Below, piece by piece: positions 31,190 to 43,869 of a stretch of DNA of 64,000 nucleotides. Both the position numbers and the translations under genes were made by a program. The first letter of the stretch is position 1. The number at the start of each line of letters is the position of its first letter. The stretch is taken from positions 4,965,285-5,029,284 of the forward strand of contig CM046870.1 of NCBI GenBank assembly GCA_025617745.1, read 5' to 3'. The DNA is from Heliocidaris erythrogramma. Lineage: Eukaryota > Echinodermata > Echinoidea > Camarodonta > Echinometridae. The notes beneath the pieces are model-generated. The model saw only the letters and a list, made by a program, of their open reading frames with translations. It did no database searches and was not told where the DNA came from.

Positions 31190-32625
31190 TTTTTATTTGG
31201 AGTTGGCGTAAAATGATACTGGGCTTTAGACGTTAAGCGAAGTATTCTGCGGAAGGTGTCGATAGCCAAAGCGTCAACGGTATGGGGCTCGAGCTATAGT
31301 TTATGTCATCTTCACTACATGCATCTCTGCTTGGTGGAAAGGCGTGACTTCATCATAGCCGTCAGCCTGGCTCGTTCCATCAGTGACTACAGTAAGGTAA
31401 AAAGTGAAATAAGTCTTGTATATATATTTGCTTTGTTGAGATATATAGATCCAATCATGATGTAAAAATATAAGGCGAACTTACTGACAAACACTTCATA
31501 AGCATATTAATAGATGGAAATGGTTGACCTATATAGGGGAATGGATCGTAATCAAAGGCGGATCCAGAATTGTCTGAAGTTGGGGGGAGGGGTGTCGACT
31601 TGCTTGAGAAGCGCGAAAAATCCCTGATGTCTGTGTGGCGTAACATATACCATGCATGCTGTGTAAATCTGTGTATAGATACGAAGGGCGGCCGATATTT
31701 CTTTGGTCCACCTACGGATATGATGTGGATCTTATCGAGAGAAATAAAGTTGAATAAATGAGGGAAATAAACAAGTGAAGGGACATGCTCACTGGAGTAT
31801 CGTTCTGCTGATGAAGAGGCACTGACATTTAATGGGGGAGGGGGGTACGCGGCTCATACATTGAGTAATGTAACTGGGTGGGTTGGTATGTATCGGAGGG
31901 ATGGTACGTTCCCTTTCCCCTTTTCTTTTCTTCTCTCCGCCACCCCCTTTTTCTTCTTTTTTCTCGGGGGGGGGGGGGGGAGGAGGTTGAGGTATGCGCG
32001 CTCCATCCCCTCCCCGTAGTTCAATCACTAAATATTGCATTCATTTCGTTTAAGTTAAGTCATCTCTCGACTTTTACCTTCACTCGAGGATTTTCCTATA
32101 GATGCCACTGTAAAGAAAAAAGGCGGCATAGCGTCACTTTTTTTAGCCTAATAGTGCATTTTCTGATAAAAGCACCGAATTTGGCACACGGGTAAAGGAA
32201 TATGTTAAAACATTTGGCCGCCTGAAATTTGGCCTCTGTGGCCCGTTGTGCCCAATTTTCAAAATAACCAAATAACCGTCACATGGCATTTTTCCTGTTT
32301 GCTTTGTCCAAAATATTGATATACAGATCAAATTTAGGTTTAATATACTTTTTTCTGGTCATCTCTAAAATCCCAGAGCCTAAAGAAATCATAAAAAGTG
32401 GTTTAGGTGCCCCTATACGATAATGGTCCCCGTGTCTAAAAAACTTGAAAGGATGGGTGTTATCGGACAAATCAATTTACATTTCGGTGTCGTAATTTAA
32501 TGAGAATGAATATCTAACATTTCTTGGCCCATCAAACTCAGAAAAAATGGTTAAGATGCCCAATTTTAGTGTAATAGGGCATTTGATAAATCACTGAAAG
32601 ACATTGGGTTGACAGTTATGCATGA
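31190..32625. other. Intergenic region with G/C-rich simple sequence
   Basis: A possible exon-like frame at 31256-31395 ends at ACAGTAAG|GTAAAA but cannot be linked to anything. A pyrimidine/G tract lies at 31907-31982 including a run of about 15 G. A ggcggatccag phrase at 31558 recalls dispersed-repeat ends seen also near 18497 and 61686. Confidence 0.35.
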
Positions 32626-32629
32626 TTAT

Positions 32630-32854
32630 TTGACAAATTGTGTTTTGTTTTTACCCTGACTGCTAAGAAAGTATGTGTAGGCCCTATATGATTGTAAAGG
32701 AGCAAGCAGAAGACATACAGCCTCAAGTCATCTCCGAGGGACTTGTTAATGAGGATTAATGTCTTACCAAAGGGCACTACAGCGTCGACTTGGTTTCGAA
32801 CCCGGAACCTCCCGGTTACAGGACCTTGCTCTACCACTGAGCCATTACGCCTCC
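32630..32854 (-). mobile_element. tRNA-derived SINE (minus strand)
   Basis: On the minus strand it begins GGAGGCGTAATGGCTCAGTGG and TAGAGC (A-box), then CCGGGTTCGAAACC (B-box), a near-complete tRNA-like head of about 66 bases. The SINE body includes tgccctttggtaagac and ctttcttagcagtcaggg. It is the best preserved of three copies (others at 29190-29388 and 39975-40095). Confidence 0.85.
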
Positions 32855-33019
32855 ATTGTATAAAATGGACCTCTCTTTAAAAAAAAAAAAAAACAAAAAC
32901 AAATGGGCACCTAGACAGCAAAATTTTGAGGCCTTAAAATATTAAAAGACTGCACAATTAGAAATAATTCACATTAAAAAGGACACCTGTTCTTCAGTAG
33001 TTAATATAAACATTCGAAA

Positions 33020-33930
33020 AATCTTCATTGATTTTGAACTTGTGTATTTTGGGCCCTTTTGTCAAAGTGGGCACAATTCCTCAATATCATAGCGGATGGT
33101 AATTGACCACAGTTTGAGAAAATTCACGAGTTACTGTAAACTCAATGTTCATCAAGGACCTAGGAATGTCATACATATTGTAGGATTCGGTGTCTTACCA
33201 ATATCTAAATCAATTCATTTGGGCTTCTTTTTTTTTCTAAATAGGCACCTAAAAGTCAGGTTAATAGATTTTTTGGAAATTGAAAGTTTTACATTTCAAT
33301 TTGATATATCTGATTACACTTGATATCCCTCACTGAGTAGGACATGTATCCGAGTGGCAGCCATATAAGAAATGGGCACAGCGGGCCTCAGGGGCCGAAT
33401 ATCCAGTCTTTCATAACATATCCCTCTACCTGTGTGCTAAATTTGGTGCTCAACGATTCCGTTTAGTATGTTAAAAGCAATGGATTTGGGCCCCCTTTAA
33501 AAAAAATGGCCCATAAAACACATTTTAATGGATTAAGGACCTGAAAGTTTCACATTTCAATGTGCTATATCTGATTTCACCGACATGAAAACTGATATCG
33601 CACACTCAGTTGGGCCTGTGCCCGAGTTGCGAGCATTATTTAAAATGGGCACATATTCGATTTTGCTTATAATTCATTATAGCATATCCACCAACTTGTG
33701 TGCCAAATTTGGTGGTGTAAGATTCGGTGTTTTACAATTGTTTCAATCAATGCATTTGGGCCTTTGTCTGAAAATAAATGGGCACCGAAAACACATTTTT
33801 ATAGATATGGGGGACCTGAAAGTTTTACGTTTCAGTGCGATATATCTGATTACACCTACTTGAGAATTTATATCCCTTAATGGGTGGAAAATGTACCTGA
33901 GCTGCAGCCACTGAAAAATAATATGGGCCA
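33020..33930 (+). repeat. Degenerate ~265-bp tandem repeats
   Basis: A block built around gaaagttttacatttcaat and gatatatctgattacac occurs at about 33283, 33544 and 33810, spaced about 262-266 bases. Accompanying phrases (tgtgccaaatttggtg, aaatgggcac) recur at the same period and also upstream near 32175 and 33430. An old, decayed array; no coding function seen. Confidence 0.65.
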
Positions 33931-34070
33931 AATTTTAGGTGGCCAAATCTTATATATATATATATATTTCATAACCGCTCAAACTTTTACCTAGCAACTA
34001 AGCGCGGTACCATGGTATTACATTGTCAACTTTTTCTGAGCAGAGCTTCACATACACTTTTCACTTTGTT

Positions 34071-34215
34071 CATTACCCTGAGGAAGATCCATGAGGATCG
34101 AAAATTTGGTTAAAATAAAAACAGTTGGAATTCAATGCATTACCAATGTCTTCTCTGGAATTCATTCATTGTATCTCTCTTCATGCTCTTCCAACACGCG
34201 GTTATGAAATATCAT
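34071..34215 (+). mobile_element. Penelope-like terminal fragment (copy 2), hammerhead-like core
   Basis: Inverted copy of 1167-1314. CTGAGGA at 34078-34084, stem GATCC/GGATC with an ATGA loop, then GAAA and AATT. A TA tract lies 110 bases upstream (33953) and another just downstream (34238). The extra A between the core and stem II and the short stem I make catalysis uncertain. Confidence 0.5.
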
Positions 34216-34385
34216 CATGAAATATCATTATATATTTCATATATATATATATTGTTTTATTGTCCATATAAGGAAGTTCGTCTTGTTTACATGCATTATA
34301 AAACTGAAGATATACATACAGGTAATAATCAACAAAAATACAGATAGATACATAATAATATATAATTTATGTAGAGCATAATATT

Positions 34386-36990
34386 CCCAGGTAACAGGCC
34401 CATGTGGGGCCCATATGGGCATCATCCGGGCCATCTGGGCCATCTGGGCAAAAGGGAACCCATATAAATCCCATATGTATCCCTTGTGGGACCCATATGG
34501 GTTAACCCATTTTGAGATCTACTTGGGCCAGCCCATATGGGAACCATATGGGAAAAGACTGGGAAAACCCATATGGGATGACATGTAAATGCCCATATGG
34601 GTATCATATGGGAATAAGCTGGGAAAACCCATCTGGGAAACATCTGTAAATGCCCATATGGGTACCATACGGAAATAAGCTGGGCAAACCCATCTGTGAA
34701 ACATATTCAAATGGGCATATGGGTATCATATGGGAATAAGCTGGGCAAAACCATCTGGGAAACATATGTAAATGCCCATATGGATATCATGTGGGAATAA
34801 GCTGGGCAAACCCAAATGGGAAACATATATATTTGCCCATATGGGTATCATATGGGAATAAAATGGGCAAACCGATATGGGAATGGCATGTAAATGCCCA
34901 TATGGGTATAAAATGGGAATAAACTGGGCAAACCGATATGGGAATGACATGTAAATGCCCATATGGGTATCATATGGGAATATGCTGGGCAAACCCAAAT
35001 GGGAAAGACATGTAAATGCCCAAATGGGTATCACATCGGAGTAAGCTGGGCAAACCCATCTGGGAAACATATATTTTTGCCAAAATGGGTATTATATGGG
35101 AATAAGCTGGGCAAACCCATCTGGGAAACATATATATTTGCCCACATGGGTATCATATGGGAGTATGCTGGGCAAACCCAAATGGGAAAGACATGTAAAT
35201 GCCCATATGGGTATCATATGGGAATAAAATGGGCAAACCGATATGGGAATGGCATGTAAATGCCCATATGGGTATAAAATGGGAATAAACTGGGCAAACC
35301 GATATGGGAATGACATGTAAATGACCATATGGGTATCATATGGGAATATGCTGGGCAAACCCAAAGGGGAAAGACATGTAAATGCCCATATGGGTATCAC
35401 ATGAGAGTAAGCTGGGCAAACCCATCTGGGAAACATATATATTTTCCCAAATCGGTATCATATGGGAATAAAATGGGCAAACCGATATGGGAATGACATG
35501 TAAATGCCCATATGGGTATTACATGGGAATAAACTGGGCAAACCAATATGGGAAAGACATGCAAATGTCCACATAGGAATCATACGGGAATATGCTGGGC
35601 AAACTCAAATGGGAAAGACATGTAAATGCCCATATGGGTATCACATGGGAGTAAGCTGGGCAAACCCATCTGGGAAACATATATATTTGCCCAAATGGGT
35701 ATCATATGGGAATAAGCTGGGCAAACCCACCTGGGAAACATATATATTTGCCCAAATGGGTATCATAATGGGAATAAAATGGGCAAACCGATATGGGAAT
35801 GACATGTAAATGCCCATATGGGTATTACATGGGAATAAACTGGGCAAACCAATATGGGAAAGACATGCAAATGTCCACATGGGAATCATAAGGGAATATG
35901 CTGGGCAAACTCAAATGGGAAAGACATGTAAATGCCCATATGGGTATAACATGGGAATAAACTGGGCAAACCCATCTGGGAAACACATATATTTGCCCAA
36001 ATGGGTACCATATGGGAATAAGCTGGGCAAACCCACCTGGCAAACATATATATTTGCCCAAATGGGTATCATATGGGAATAAAATGGGCAAACCGATATG
36101 GGAATGACATGTAAATGCACATATGGGTATTACATTGAAATAAACTGGGCAAACCGATATGGGAATGACATGCAAATGCCCATATGGGTACTTTATGAGA
36201 GTAAGCTAGGCAAACCCGTCTGGGATATATATGTCAATACCCATATGGGTAATAAATGGGAGTAAGCTGGCCAAACCCATATGGGAAAAACATATGAATG
36301 CCCACATGGATATCACATGGGAATAAGCTGGGCAACCCCATTTAGGGAAACAACTGTAAATACCCATATGGGTATCATATGGGAATATGCTGGGCAAACC
36401 GATATGGAAATGACATGTAAATGCGCATATGGATATTACATGGGAATAAACTGGGCAAACCGATATGGGAAAGACATGCAAATGTCCACATGGGTATAAC
36501 GTGGGAATTAGCTGGGCAAACCCAAATGGGATATATATGTCAATACCCATATGGGTAATAAATGGAAGTAAGCTGGCCAAACCCATATGGGAAAGACATA
36601 TGAATGCTCACATGAATATCACATGGGAATATGCTGGGCAAACCCATCTGGGAAACATATCTAAATGCCCATATGGGTATCATGTGGGAATAAGCAGGGC
36701 AAACCCCTCGGGAAAGACATATGAATGCCCATAAGGATATCACATGGGGAATAAGCTAGGCAACCCCATCTGGGGAAACAAAAGTCAATGCCCATATGGG
36801 TTTCATATGGGAGTAAGCTGGGCAAGTCCATATGAGTATGATATTCCAAAATCCAAATGGGTGTCATTTTGAAATGACCTGGGCAAACCCATATGTTAAA
36901 ATATGTAAACCCCAATGTGGGTATCATTATTGGAATGATCTGGGCGAACACATGTGGGTAAGATGTGTATATCATAAACTGGGTAAACCC
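34386..36990. repeat. Minisatellite, ~60-bp CCCATATGGG units
   Basis: About 43 units of roughly 60 bp. Typical parts are gcccatatgggtatcatatg, ggaataagctgggcaaacc and catctgggaaacatatata or gatatgggaatgacatgta, so at least two unit subtypes alternate. The outer left end, CCCAGGTAACAGGCCCAT, is mirrored at 41745-41762. The array produces many spurious frames on both strands (114-143 aa), none of them a protein. Confidence 0.92.
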
Positions 36991-37118
36991 ATATTCTTGA
37001 GGGGTACATACTTCTGACAAAAAAATTATCAGCATACTATTAAAGATCTGCATTGTACACATTTGCAAACTGAATTCATATTTAGTTGTCATTATACTGG
37101 CCCTAACTTATCAAACGG

Positions 37119-37354
37119 TAATAGAGTACCGAAGTGTGACGTCATACCGCCCAAGTTGTCAAGGTTGCTGGTTCTAAACAATTTTGTGCTGAACAATGGC
37201 GTGGTGATCACACCGGCACCAAACACTGAATTTGCCCTGCTCCAGCCCGTTGCTTGAATGATTTCGCGATGAACCTCAAGCACGGGCTTTGTTGTTTAGA
37301 ACTAGTAACCTGGACGACGAGCGAATATGACGTCAGCACTTCGGTACTCTATTA
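37119..37354. mobile_element. TA-flanked MITE
   Basis: The terminal inverted repeat ATAGAGTACCGAAGTG and the following GACGTCA are mirrored exactly at the right end, with TA on both outer sides (37119-37120 and 37353-37354). The TA duplication suggests a Tc1/mariner-type non-autonomous element. Internal sequences near both ends (ttctaaacaa / ttgtttagaac) also pair. Confidence 0.85.
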
Positions 37355-37737
37355 ATCTATGCAGACCTAAAGAATGTGAGAAGTGCTTAAGAGAAAATGA
37401 AAGCACCTCCCAACCCCCATGTGCTTTTGACCCCTAGTACAAATGGTTGAGTCCACTTTTCAAACCTGCGCCACCTTTTGAGGAAACGGCATTCCATTTC
37501 TACTACTTACGAAGGAAGCACTACACATCCGCCTCCCTACTCTTTGAAGGTAAGCTGCTTTTTATATCTTATCATTTCTTTCTAAATTCCATTTTCTATT
37601 TGATATTGTTTATTAATTTAAAAGTACATATATAGCCTGAGATGTACCATCCAGTGACATTTTCTGGTCCATGACTGTCTTTTGTGGGATTATTATGAGT
37701 GAATTGATAGAGAAATGTTAATTCAGTTGAGATACCA

Positions 37738-37962
37738 GCACTATGAACACGATGAACAATTGCTTTGGTAGACAAAAGAACATCCCTTCATTACTATTAT
37801 GAAAAATAAGCAGAACATGTGAATATGCATGTGACACCTGTTCTACATATTTTTACATAATAGCAATGAAGGGATGTTCTTTTGTCTACCAGGGCAATTG
37901 TGGAAGGTACAATGAGGAGCTGTATATTTTGTCCGCTTCTTTGTTCGCCATGTTCATAGTGC
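37738..37962. mobile_element. Long-hairpin element (MITE-like)
   Basis: GCACTATGAACA at the left pairs with TGTTCATAGTGC at the right end. The inner arms, tagacaaaagaacatccctt at 37769 and aagggatgttcttttgtcta at 37869, are exact complements. About 225 bp, non-coding. Confidence 0.8.
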
Positions 37963-37999
37963 AGTTTACCTTAGCTTAATACTCCCATTGTTTAAGTGG

Positions 38000-39970
38000 C
38001 AAGGCCCAAGAGGAAAGAAGTATGCCTGAGTCATATCGTTCACCCACCGCGTGATAGTTTACATTCCCTACTGGTCTGTTTATAACCATGGGGTTGTGTG
38101 GTAACTCCTTGGTTTAACTAGTGATCTGGCTTTCCATGTATATGGGCTAAGAAATCAAAATCATTTCACTAGGCAAGTGTGTATCGAGCACATAATTATG
38201 CAACTTCAATTTCAAGACAAGATGAATGTCATAGTTCATTATGTCATAATAATGTTATTGTTCGCTTCATGTGAGGAACATCTGCCATAAATGAATAATT
38301 GATGTGTCATTACTACCATTCTCAAAATATACAGATGATCTTGATATCTTTATAAAGTTGCCTTTCTTGCACTCTATTTCTCTCCCCTCCCCTTATTTCT
38401 GTATCAGTATTGTACCTTTATTCCATACTCCATTTTATTTTCTGCTATATTTCTTGTCACTTCCCTTTGCATGGGTCAATAGGTATTATCCATATTTCTA
38501 TATGTTTTCTTTTTTTCCTTTTTCTTTTCTTTTTTTTTTTGGGGGGGGGTGGGACCCGACTCTCTTTGATTTTTTTTTATTTTATGGAAACGGCATGATG
38601 TCTCGTATATGTGGTATATAGAGAGAGTGAGAGAGAGAAGGGGAGGGGCAGGAGAGAGAAAAAACGAGCTAACATTTAGATTTGCGTTTTAAAAAAAATC
38701 TGCATTGGTAATAAAAAATTGTAGCATATTTGCAAATTTCACTACAAAAGTTTAATATTGTAAATATGCTAGTGTAATATTTTTGTGAAATTTGTTACAT
38801 GTACATATATCTCACTCTGTCGTTTCAGATCCAGCAAATAGACGAGAAAAACAACAACGGTACGAGGAAACAGCATAAGCAGTAACGTAACAACTAAAAA
38901 AAGAAATTAACGTATATTCTAGATGGACAAAATGAAGAAGACTGGCACGTGTTAAGATTATATCATGATTATATCCAAACTGGATGAAGCTGTTAAGGTG
39001 GCACCATAAGTAGTACCTGCAGGAAAACTGAAGAAATGTTTACTATGAATACTATGAAGGCAGGGAAAACTCGTTTCAACATGCCCTGGTCGTGTATGCA
39101 TCTCATCTATGGGGGAATGCACAATCAACTGATGAACGAAAACCGCAGCTTCATTAGATGTTGACCAGTAATTTGGATAATTATGAGGAAGTGCCAGATG
39201 GAAACAACTATTGTTTAACCTTATCGTTTGGATAGCATGATGTGATTGTAATAACAAATACTGCATATTAATCATCTTTAATGTATGCATGGTGAAGGAG
39301 GCCTGAGATTACAACTGGAGGAGAAAGTCTATTGTATATATATCAATTCATTCTACTTCTGACCGCCGTTCTGTTATTTGATGAATTCGCCAACTGGGCC
39401 TTTGGGTATTAAAATATTACTTACTCAGCTCTTTGTGATAAGATACATGCATTTCTGAAAGAACATTCTAAACTCATGGGCTTGACACTGAACTCCACTA
39501 GCCTGCACGTTATGAAGGAACTAATGGCGAAAAATGGATAGTGTGAAATTGTTTCGGGGTATCGCCTTAACCATGACACATGTAGTGGCAAGCTATAATC
39601 CGGAGTCGACCCTTCCGAACAGATGCATATTTTTTTCAATAGTGAGAAGGAGCCGTGATATAAACTACCTAACCAATACAATATTCCATTATTTATTATT
39701 TTCACAATGTGTTTTTCTTTTAAGTTTTTTTTTTTTTGTTGCCAAGGCTGTTCTTTAGAAATTGTACTTACAGTATCTAAACACACTTCCAATACCATGT
39801 GATGTGTCACAAAATGAATTGTATGAGAAATGATTCCATCAAAATCCCATTATCATTTTTAATGGTAGACTCCTAAGCTCATTTCACTTCAATAATGTAT
39901 GTCGTTGCATATCCCCAAGCTTAAAATGAAAAATCTCCAGTTCTTTTTGTAAGATGAACATTATGGTGGT
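38000..39970. other. Intergenic region, no gene seen
   Basis: Contains a pyrimidine/G tract at 38500-38550, a GA-rich tract at 38620-38665 and a small inverted repeat around 38735-38800. Frames of 110 and 129 aa on the minus strand (38958-39290, 39421-39810) show no domain, no splice context and uneven composition. Confidence 0.4.
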
Positions 39971-39974
39971 TAAT

Positions 39975-40095
39975 TGATTGATAATTTATTTAACCTGACA
40001 GCTAAGAAAGCAAGTTAGCGTATGTTTGTAAGCAAGCAACCGGGGGAAAGAAATCTTTTAGTCCTATTCGAGGGACTTGGATTAATTCCTTACCA
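39975..40095 (-). mobile_element. SINE body fragment, headless
   Basis: Matches the tail portion of the SINEs at 29190-29388 and 32630-32854 (tgacagctaagaaagcaag, gtaagcaagcaaccggggg, tattcgagggacttgg). The tRNA-like head is missing. Confidence 0.65.
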
Positions 40096-40099
40096 ACTT

Positions 40100-40845
40100 C
40101 ACAGTATTAATTTTTAATATTAAAAAGGTTTACTTTGAAATATGATTACTTACTATTTAATGGGTAAAACTATGTAGAAATAAGTGAATACATAATTGCA
40201 TGAATTGGATTTATGGGTACTTCATGGAAATCTAATTACTGCTATGGAGTAAATTTCATGGGCATGTACGAATAAGTGAAAATATATTTGCAGATCAATA
40301 TAAAATACATGCATGTCGTTGCCTATTCCCAACTTAAAAGTAAAATTTTTGTTTGATGAAAATATCATATATACATGCATATTTATAATAAAAAATGTTT
40401 ATATACTTTGATAATCTAATAACTACTCTGGAGTAAATTTATTGGGTATGTAGCAATAAGTGAATACATGTCAGCGTGAATGAGTTTGGTGGGGGTACTT
40501 CATATATAGGAATGCTCAGAAATTTGTTGACCGCGCAAACAGGTCTGTTTTCAAGACAAAATTCCATAGGCAATACTCATTATTTGTGACATACATGTAT
40601 GTACACAGGTTGCATGGCAGGTCACCGGCAACTTATATTTCAAGTACCCCCCCCCCCCCCCATTTTTCATTTTAATGTTGTTGTTTTTTGTACTGGCATA
40701 GCTGTGGTGAGAGGCTGATGATGATTGCATGATCAAGTAGTCTTTGTGTCCCATGACTTTCCTTAAAACCGATTTAGGAGTTGTCCCCTTGTATCGAATG
40801 AATAGACCAAAATAGGCATATTGTAAATCTCAGTTGCTAAATTAT
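40100..40845. other. Diverged duplications and a C-tract
   Basis: Phrases such as ggagtaaatt...gggcatgta..aataagtga recur at about 40245 and 40430, and a catgtcgttgc block recurs near 39900 and 40312, indicating old tandem duplication. A 15-base C-run lies at about 40648. No gene. Confidence 0.4.
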
Positions 40846-40849
40846 TTCG

Positions 40850-41762
40850 GGCCCATGAGGGGGCCCATGGGGAACACAATATATGGGATCAATCATACTG
40901 TTCCCATATATTACCCAGATGGACCCCAGATTAAACCCATATGGGCCATCGGGTATGGCCCATATGGGTCCCCAATGGGCCTTGTGTGCAAAATACTATG
41001 GGGCCCCATATGGGATAGCCTAGTATTTGCCAACATATTGCCCACATTTATACCCAGATTGGCCCCAGGCTGAACCCATATTAGCCACCTGGGATGGCCC
41101 ATATGGGACCCACATGGGCCTTGGGTGCAAAATCTTATGGGGCCCGTATGGGCATTCCCATGTGGGACCCATATGGGAACCCACAGATAATACCCATATA
41201 GGATAGCCCATATTTTACCCACATATTGCCCACATTTATACCCAGATGGGCCCCAGGCCGAACCCATATTGGAGATCTGGGATGGCCCATATGGGACCCA
41301 CATGGGTCTTGGGTGCAAAATCTTATGGGGCCCATATGGGCATTCCCGTGTGCGACCCATAAGGGATAGCCCATATTTAACCCACATATTGCCCACATTT
41401 ATAACCAGATGGGCCCCAGGCCGAACCCATATTGGCGATCTGGGAGGCCCATATGGGACCCACATGGGCCTTGGGTGCAAAATCTTATGGGGCCCTTGTG
41501 GGCATTCCCATGTGGGACCCATATGGGAACCCACAGATAATACCCATATGGGATAGCCCATATTTTACCCACATATTTCCCACATTTATACCCAGATGGG
41601 CCCCAGGACGAACCCATATTGGCCATCTGGGATGGCCCATATGGGACCCACATGGGTCTTGGGTGCAAAATCTTATGGGGCCCATATGGGCATTCCCATG
41701 TGGGACCCATATGCAAACCCATATGGGGCCTACATGATCCCCATATGGGCTTGCTACCTGGG
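40850..41762. repeat. Minisatellite, ~189-bp CATATGGG-rich units
   Basis: About four and a half units whose repeated landmark aaaatcttatggggcccata recurs at about 41129, 41318, 41478 and 41667 (189, 160, 189 apart; one unit lost 29 bp). Each unit is rich in CCCATATGGG, as in the 34.4-37.0 kb array, but with different spacing. The right end ATGGGCTTGCTACCTGGG is the inverse (2 mismatches in 18) of the left end of that array. Frames up to 216 aa are repeat translations. Confidence 0.9.
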
Positions 41763-41769
41763 TTATGAG

Positions 41770-43860
41770 AGTTCTTATGAATATTGTTATCATTTTATAT
41801 TATTATTCTTTTCCTTCTTCTTTTCTTATTATTTCTTATTATTATTTACAAATTCATGTTCAATAACATCATTAACATAATTAATTATGTTCCCATCCAA
41901 TCTATATTCATTAACATAATTTGTATTATTATCATTTATCATCATTATTATATTTATTTATTAATGATAATTATCATTTAATTCATCACATTAAACATTA
42001 AGAGTTATATCTATGTTTGTTATAATTATTTATTTACATCATTATTTAATTCATCACATTAAGAGTTATATATTTAAATCCAATCTATATTCATTGACAT
42101 AATTGAATAATAATTTCATATATGGCATGTATCCTTTTAAGTATTATGAAATCAAATGCAATCATACAATCACGTGGTACAGAGTCTCTATAATTATTCA
42201 TTCAAATAGAAAAATGTGCATATAACACATACTTATAATATATTTGAGTGTCAAATTTGGTGCTTTAACACAAAAATATTAATAATTATTTCACTATGCT
42301 GCCTGACTTTCTGCAGAGAAGTTTGCATAACCACATGCAAGCCTTTATGTGAGGAGCAGATCTAGCCGATATCTAGAAGTAAGAGGTATGGTCTTGAAGA
42401 ATAGAATTTTAAACTATAGGTTTGAAAATGTGCAAGGTGTGCTTTAAAAATGTAATTGGTCTGTATTCTATCAATGAACGAAGTTTGGAAACTGCCTTTT
42501 GTGCGCTGACTTTCAATGCGTCATACAACTTTCTAATATTCAGTCGAAGTCTTAACTTTACCGATTCAAAGGATTCCCGATATAACGCTTTAAAATTTTC
42601 CTATGTCAGGCATCTTTCTTTCATTTAAAGAATTGGAGCAAATGTCGTCGCTCTTTTCAACTGTTCAACAAAAACATTTACTAAGCCCAAGCTTGCCATT
42701 TTGAATAATAAACTTTCCGGAAAAGAATCCTCGGCGCTCGAGGGACCTGTTTTCTTCCTGTCAGATAGGTAAATACCATAATTCAACTGGAATTTCAATA
42801 AGCATTTTCGTCTAATGGAAAAAGCATGTTCGGGAAAAGTGAATGGGAAAAAAAATAAGGAAAATAATGAATTGAAAACGATGGCTGCGACTATTTCTAG
42901 TCTTTCAAATTTTATGAAGAACGACGAATAATAGCAGTTCGCTTGACTTATCAAAGTACCAGTAGGAAAAGAGAATTTAAATGAAAGGAACTGTTTTCAC
43001 TTCATATAGTATGGAAACTGAAAGCTGGTTTAGCATGCTTTTTTCAAGGTCAAAAGGGAAACTTTAGTATTCCATTGACAAAGATACTTATTCAAATATA
43101 AAATCCTCATATTCTTGACGCGGGAGTACACAATGCCGAGCATGGGCGTAGGGGGTGTACGCCCCCTGCCTTTTCGAACTGCCCGAAAAATAATTCAAAC
43201 AACCCGTAGGCCTATACAACCCGCAGCACTACCTTCGTACAATCCCCCCTTCTGTGTTCTGTTCACCCCCCCCCCCCCCCCACCCCAATTTATCAGTATC
43301 TTGATACATCTCTGACATATCTCATGAATGTTGGGGGCACTTTCACATAGAAAGAGGGGCACACTTGTACCCCCAGACATGTCTTGTGAAGATTTTTTTC
43401 CTCGACTTGCATATTTTACTTTATGAGTTTGTGTACAAACTAATCCAATGAACTGTTAAAGAAACCAGTAGATTACTATTTGAGTCGAATGATTGTCTAA
43501 GTCATTATCGATAGATCGCTGAAAGATATCCATTCGTTAAAGCAGTGATATCGTCAAGAACAAAAATATTTCTTGTTGCCATATATTTGGATGAAAAGAA
43601 GGAAGGAGGGATTTTCCCCCTAATCATATTCGGACAGCGAGGTGTTTATCCTTATATTCGGGCAATTATGTGCCCGAATTTCCCCATATTCGGGCGGCGA
43701 GATTTTTATATCTTGTCCTACTATACTTTGGGCAGAAGGACTGGCGAAGTTGCCTCGACCGTACCCATAGCTCCACCCCCACCCACCCCATGTCAATATT
43801 AGCCCCCCCCCCCCCCCCCCCCCCAATATCCCCCTTCCCATATAGGCCATATATACAAAT
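41770..43860. other. AT-rich intergenic region with C-tracts
   Basis: ATT-rich sequence to about 42080. A minus-strand frame at 42625-42954 has no recognisable domain. C-tracts of 17 and about 22 bases lie at 43265 and 43803. The phrase attcgggc repeats at 43655-43700. Confidence 0.4.
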
Positions 43861-43869
43861 TTATGTGGG

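Noticed and set aside
32785-32854. Functional tRNA gene on the minus strand
   Set aside because: The head is tRNA-like, but it is fused to a SINE body that recurs at 29190 and 39975, and the acceptor end is not formed.
34386-36990. CRISPR array
   Set aside because: The direct repeats are contiguous diverged units without unique spacers, and the context is eukaryotic.
34422-37092. Many 60-143-aa frames on both strands
   Set aside because: All come from the 60-bp minisatellite; equal coding appearance on both strands is typical of palindromic repeats.
39421-39810. 129-aa minus-strand frame as a gene
   Set aside because: No domain, no splice or promoter context, and a poly-Lys segment from a T-tract; likely chance.
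40911-41561. 216-aa minus-strand open frame rich in Met/Pro/Trp/Tyr
   Set aside because: Periodic translation of the CATATGGG array, open in several frames on both strands at once.
42625-42954. 109-aa minus-strand frame as a gene
   Set aside because: Ends in a plausible MASLGLVNVF segment but has no start context, partner exon or recognised domain; left as unassigned.
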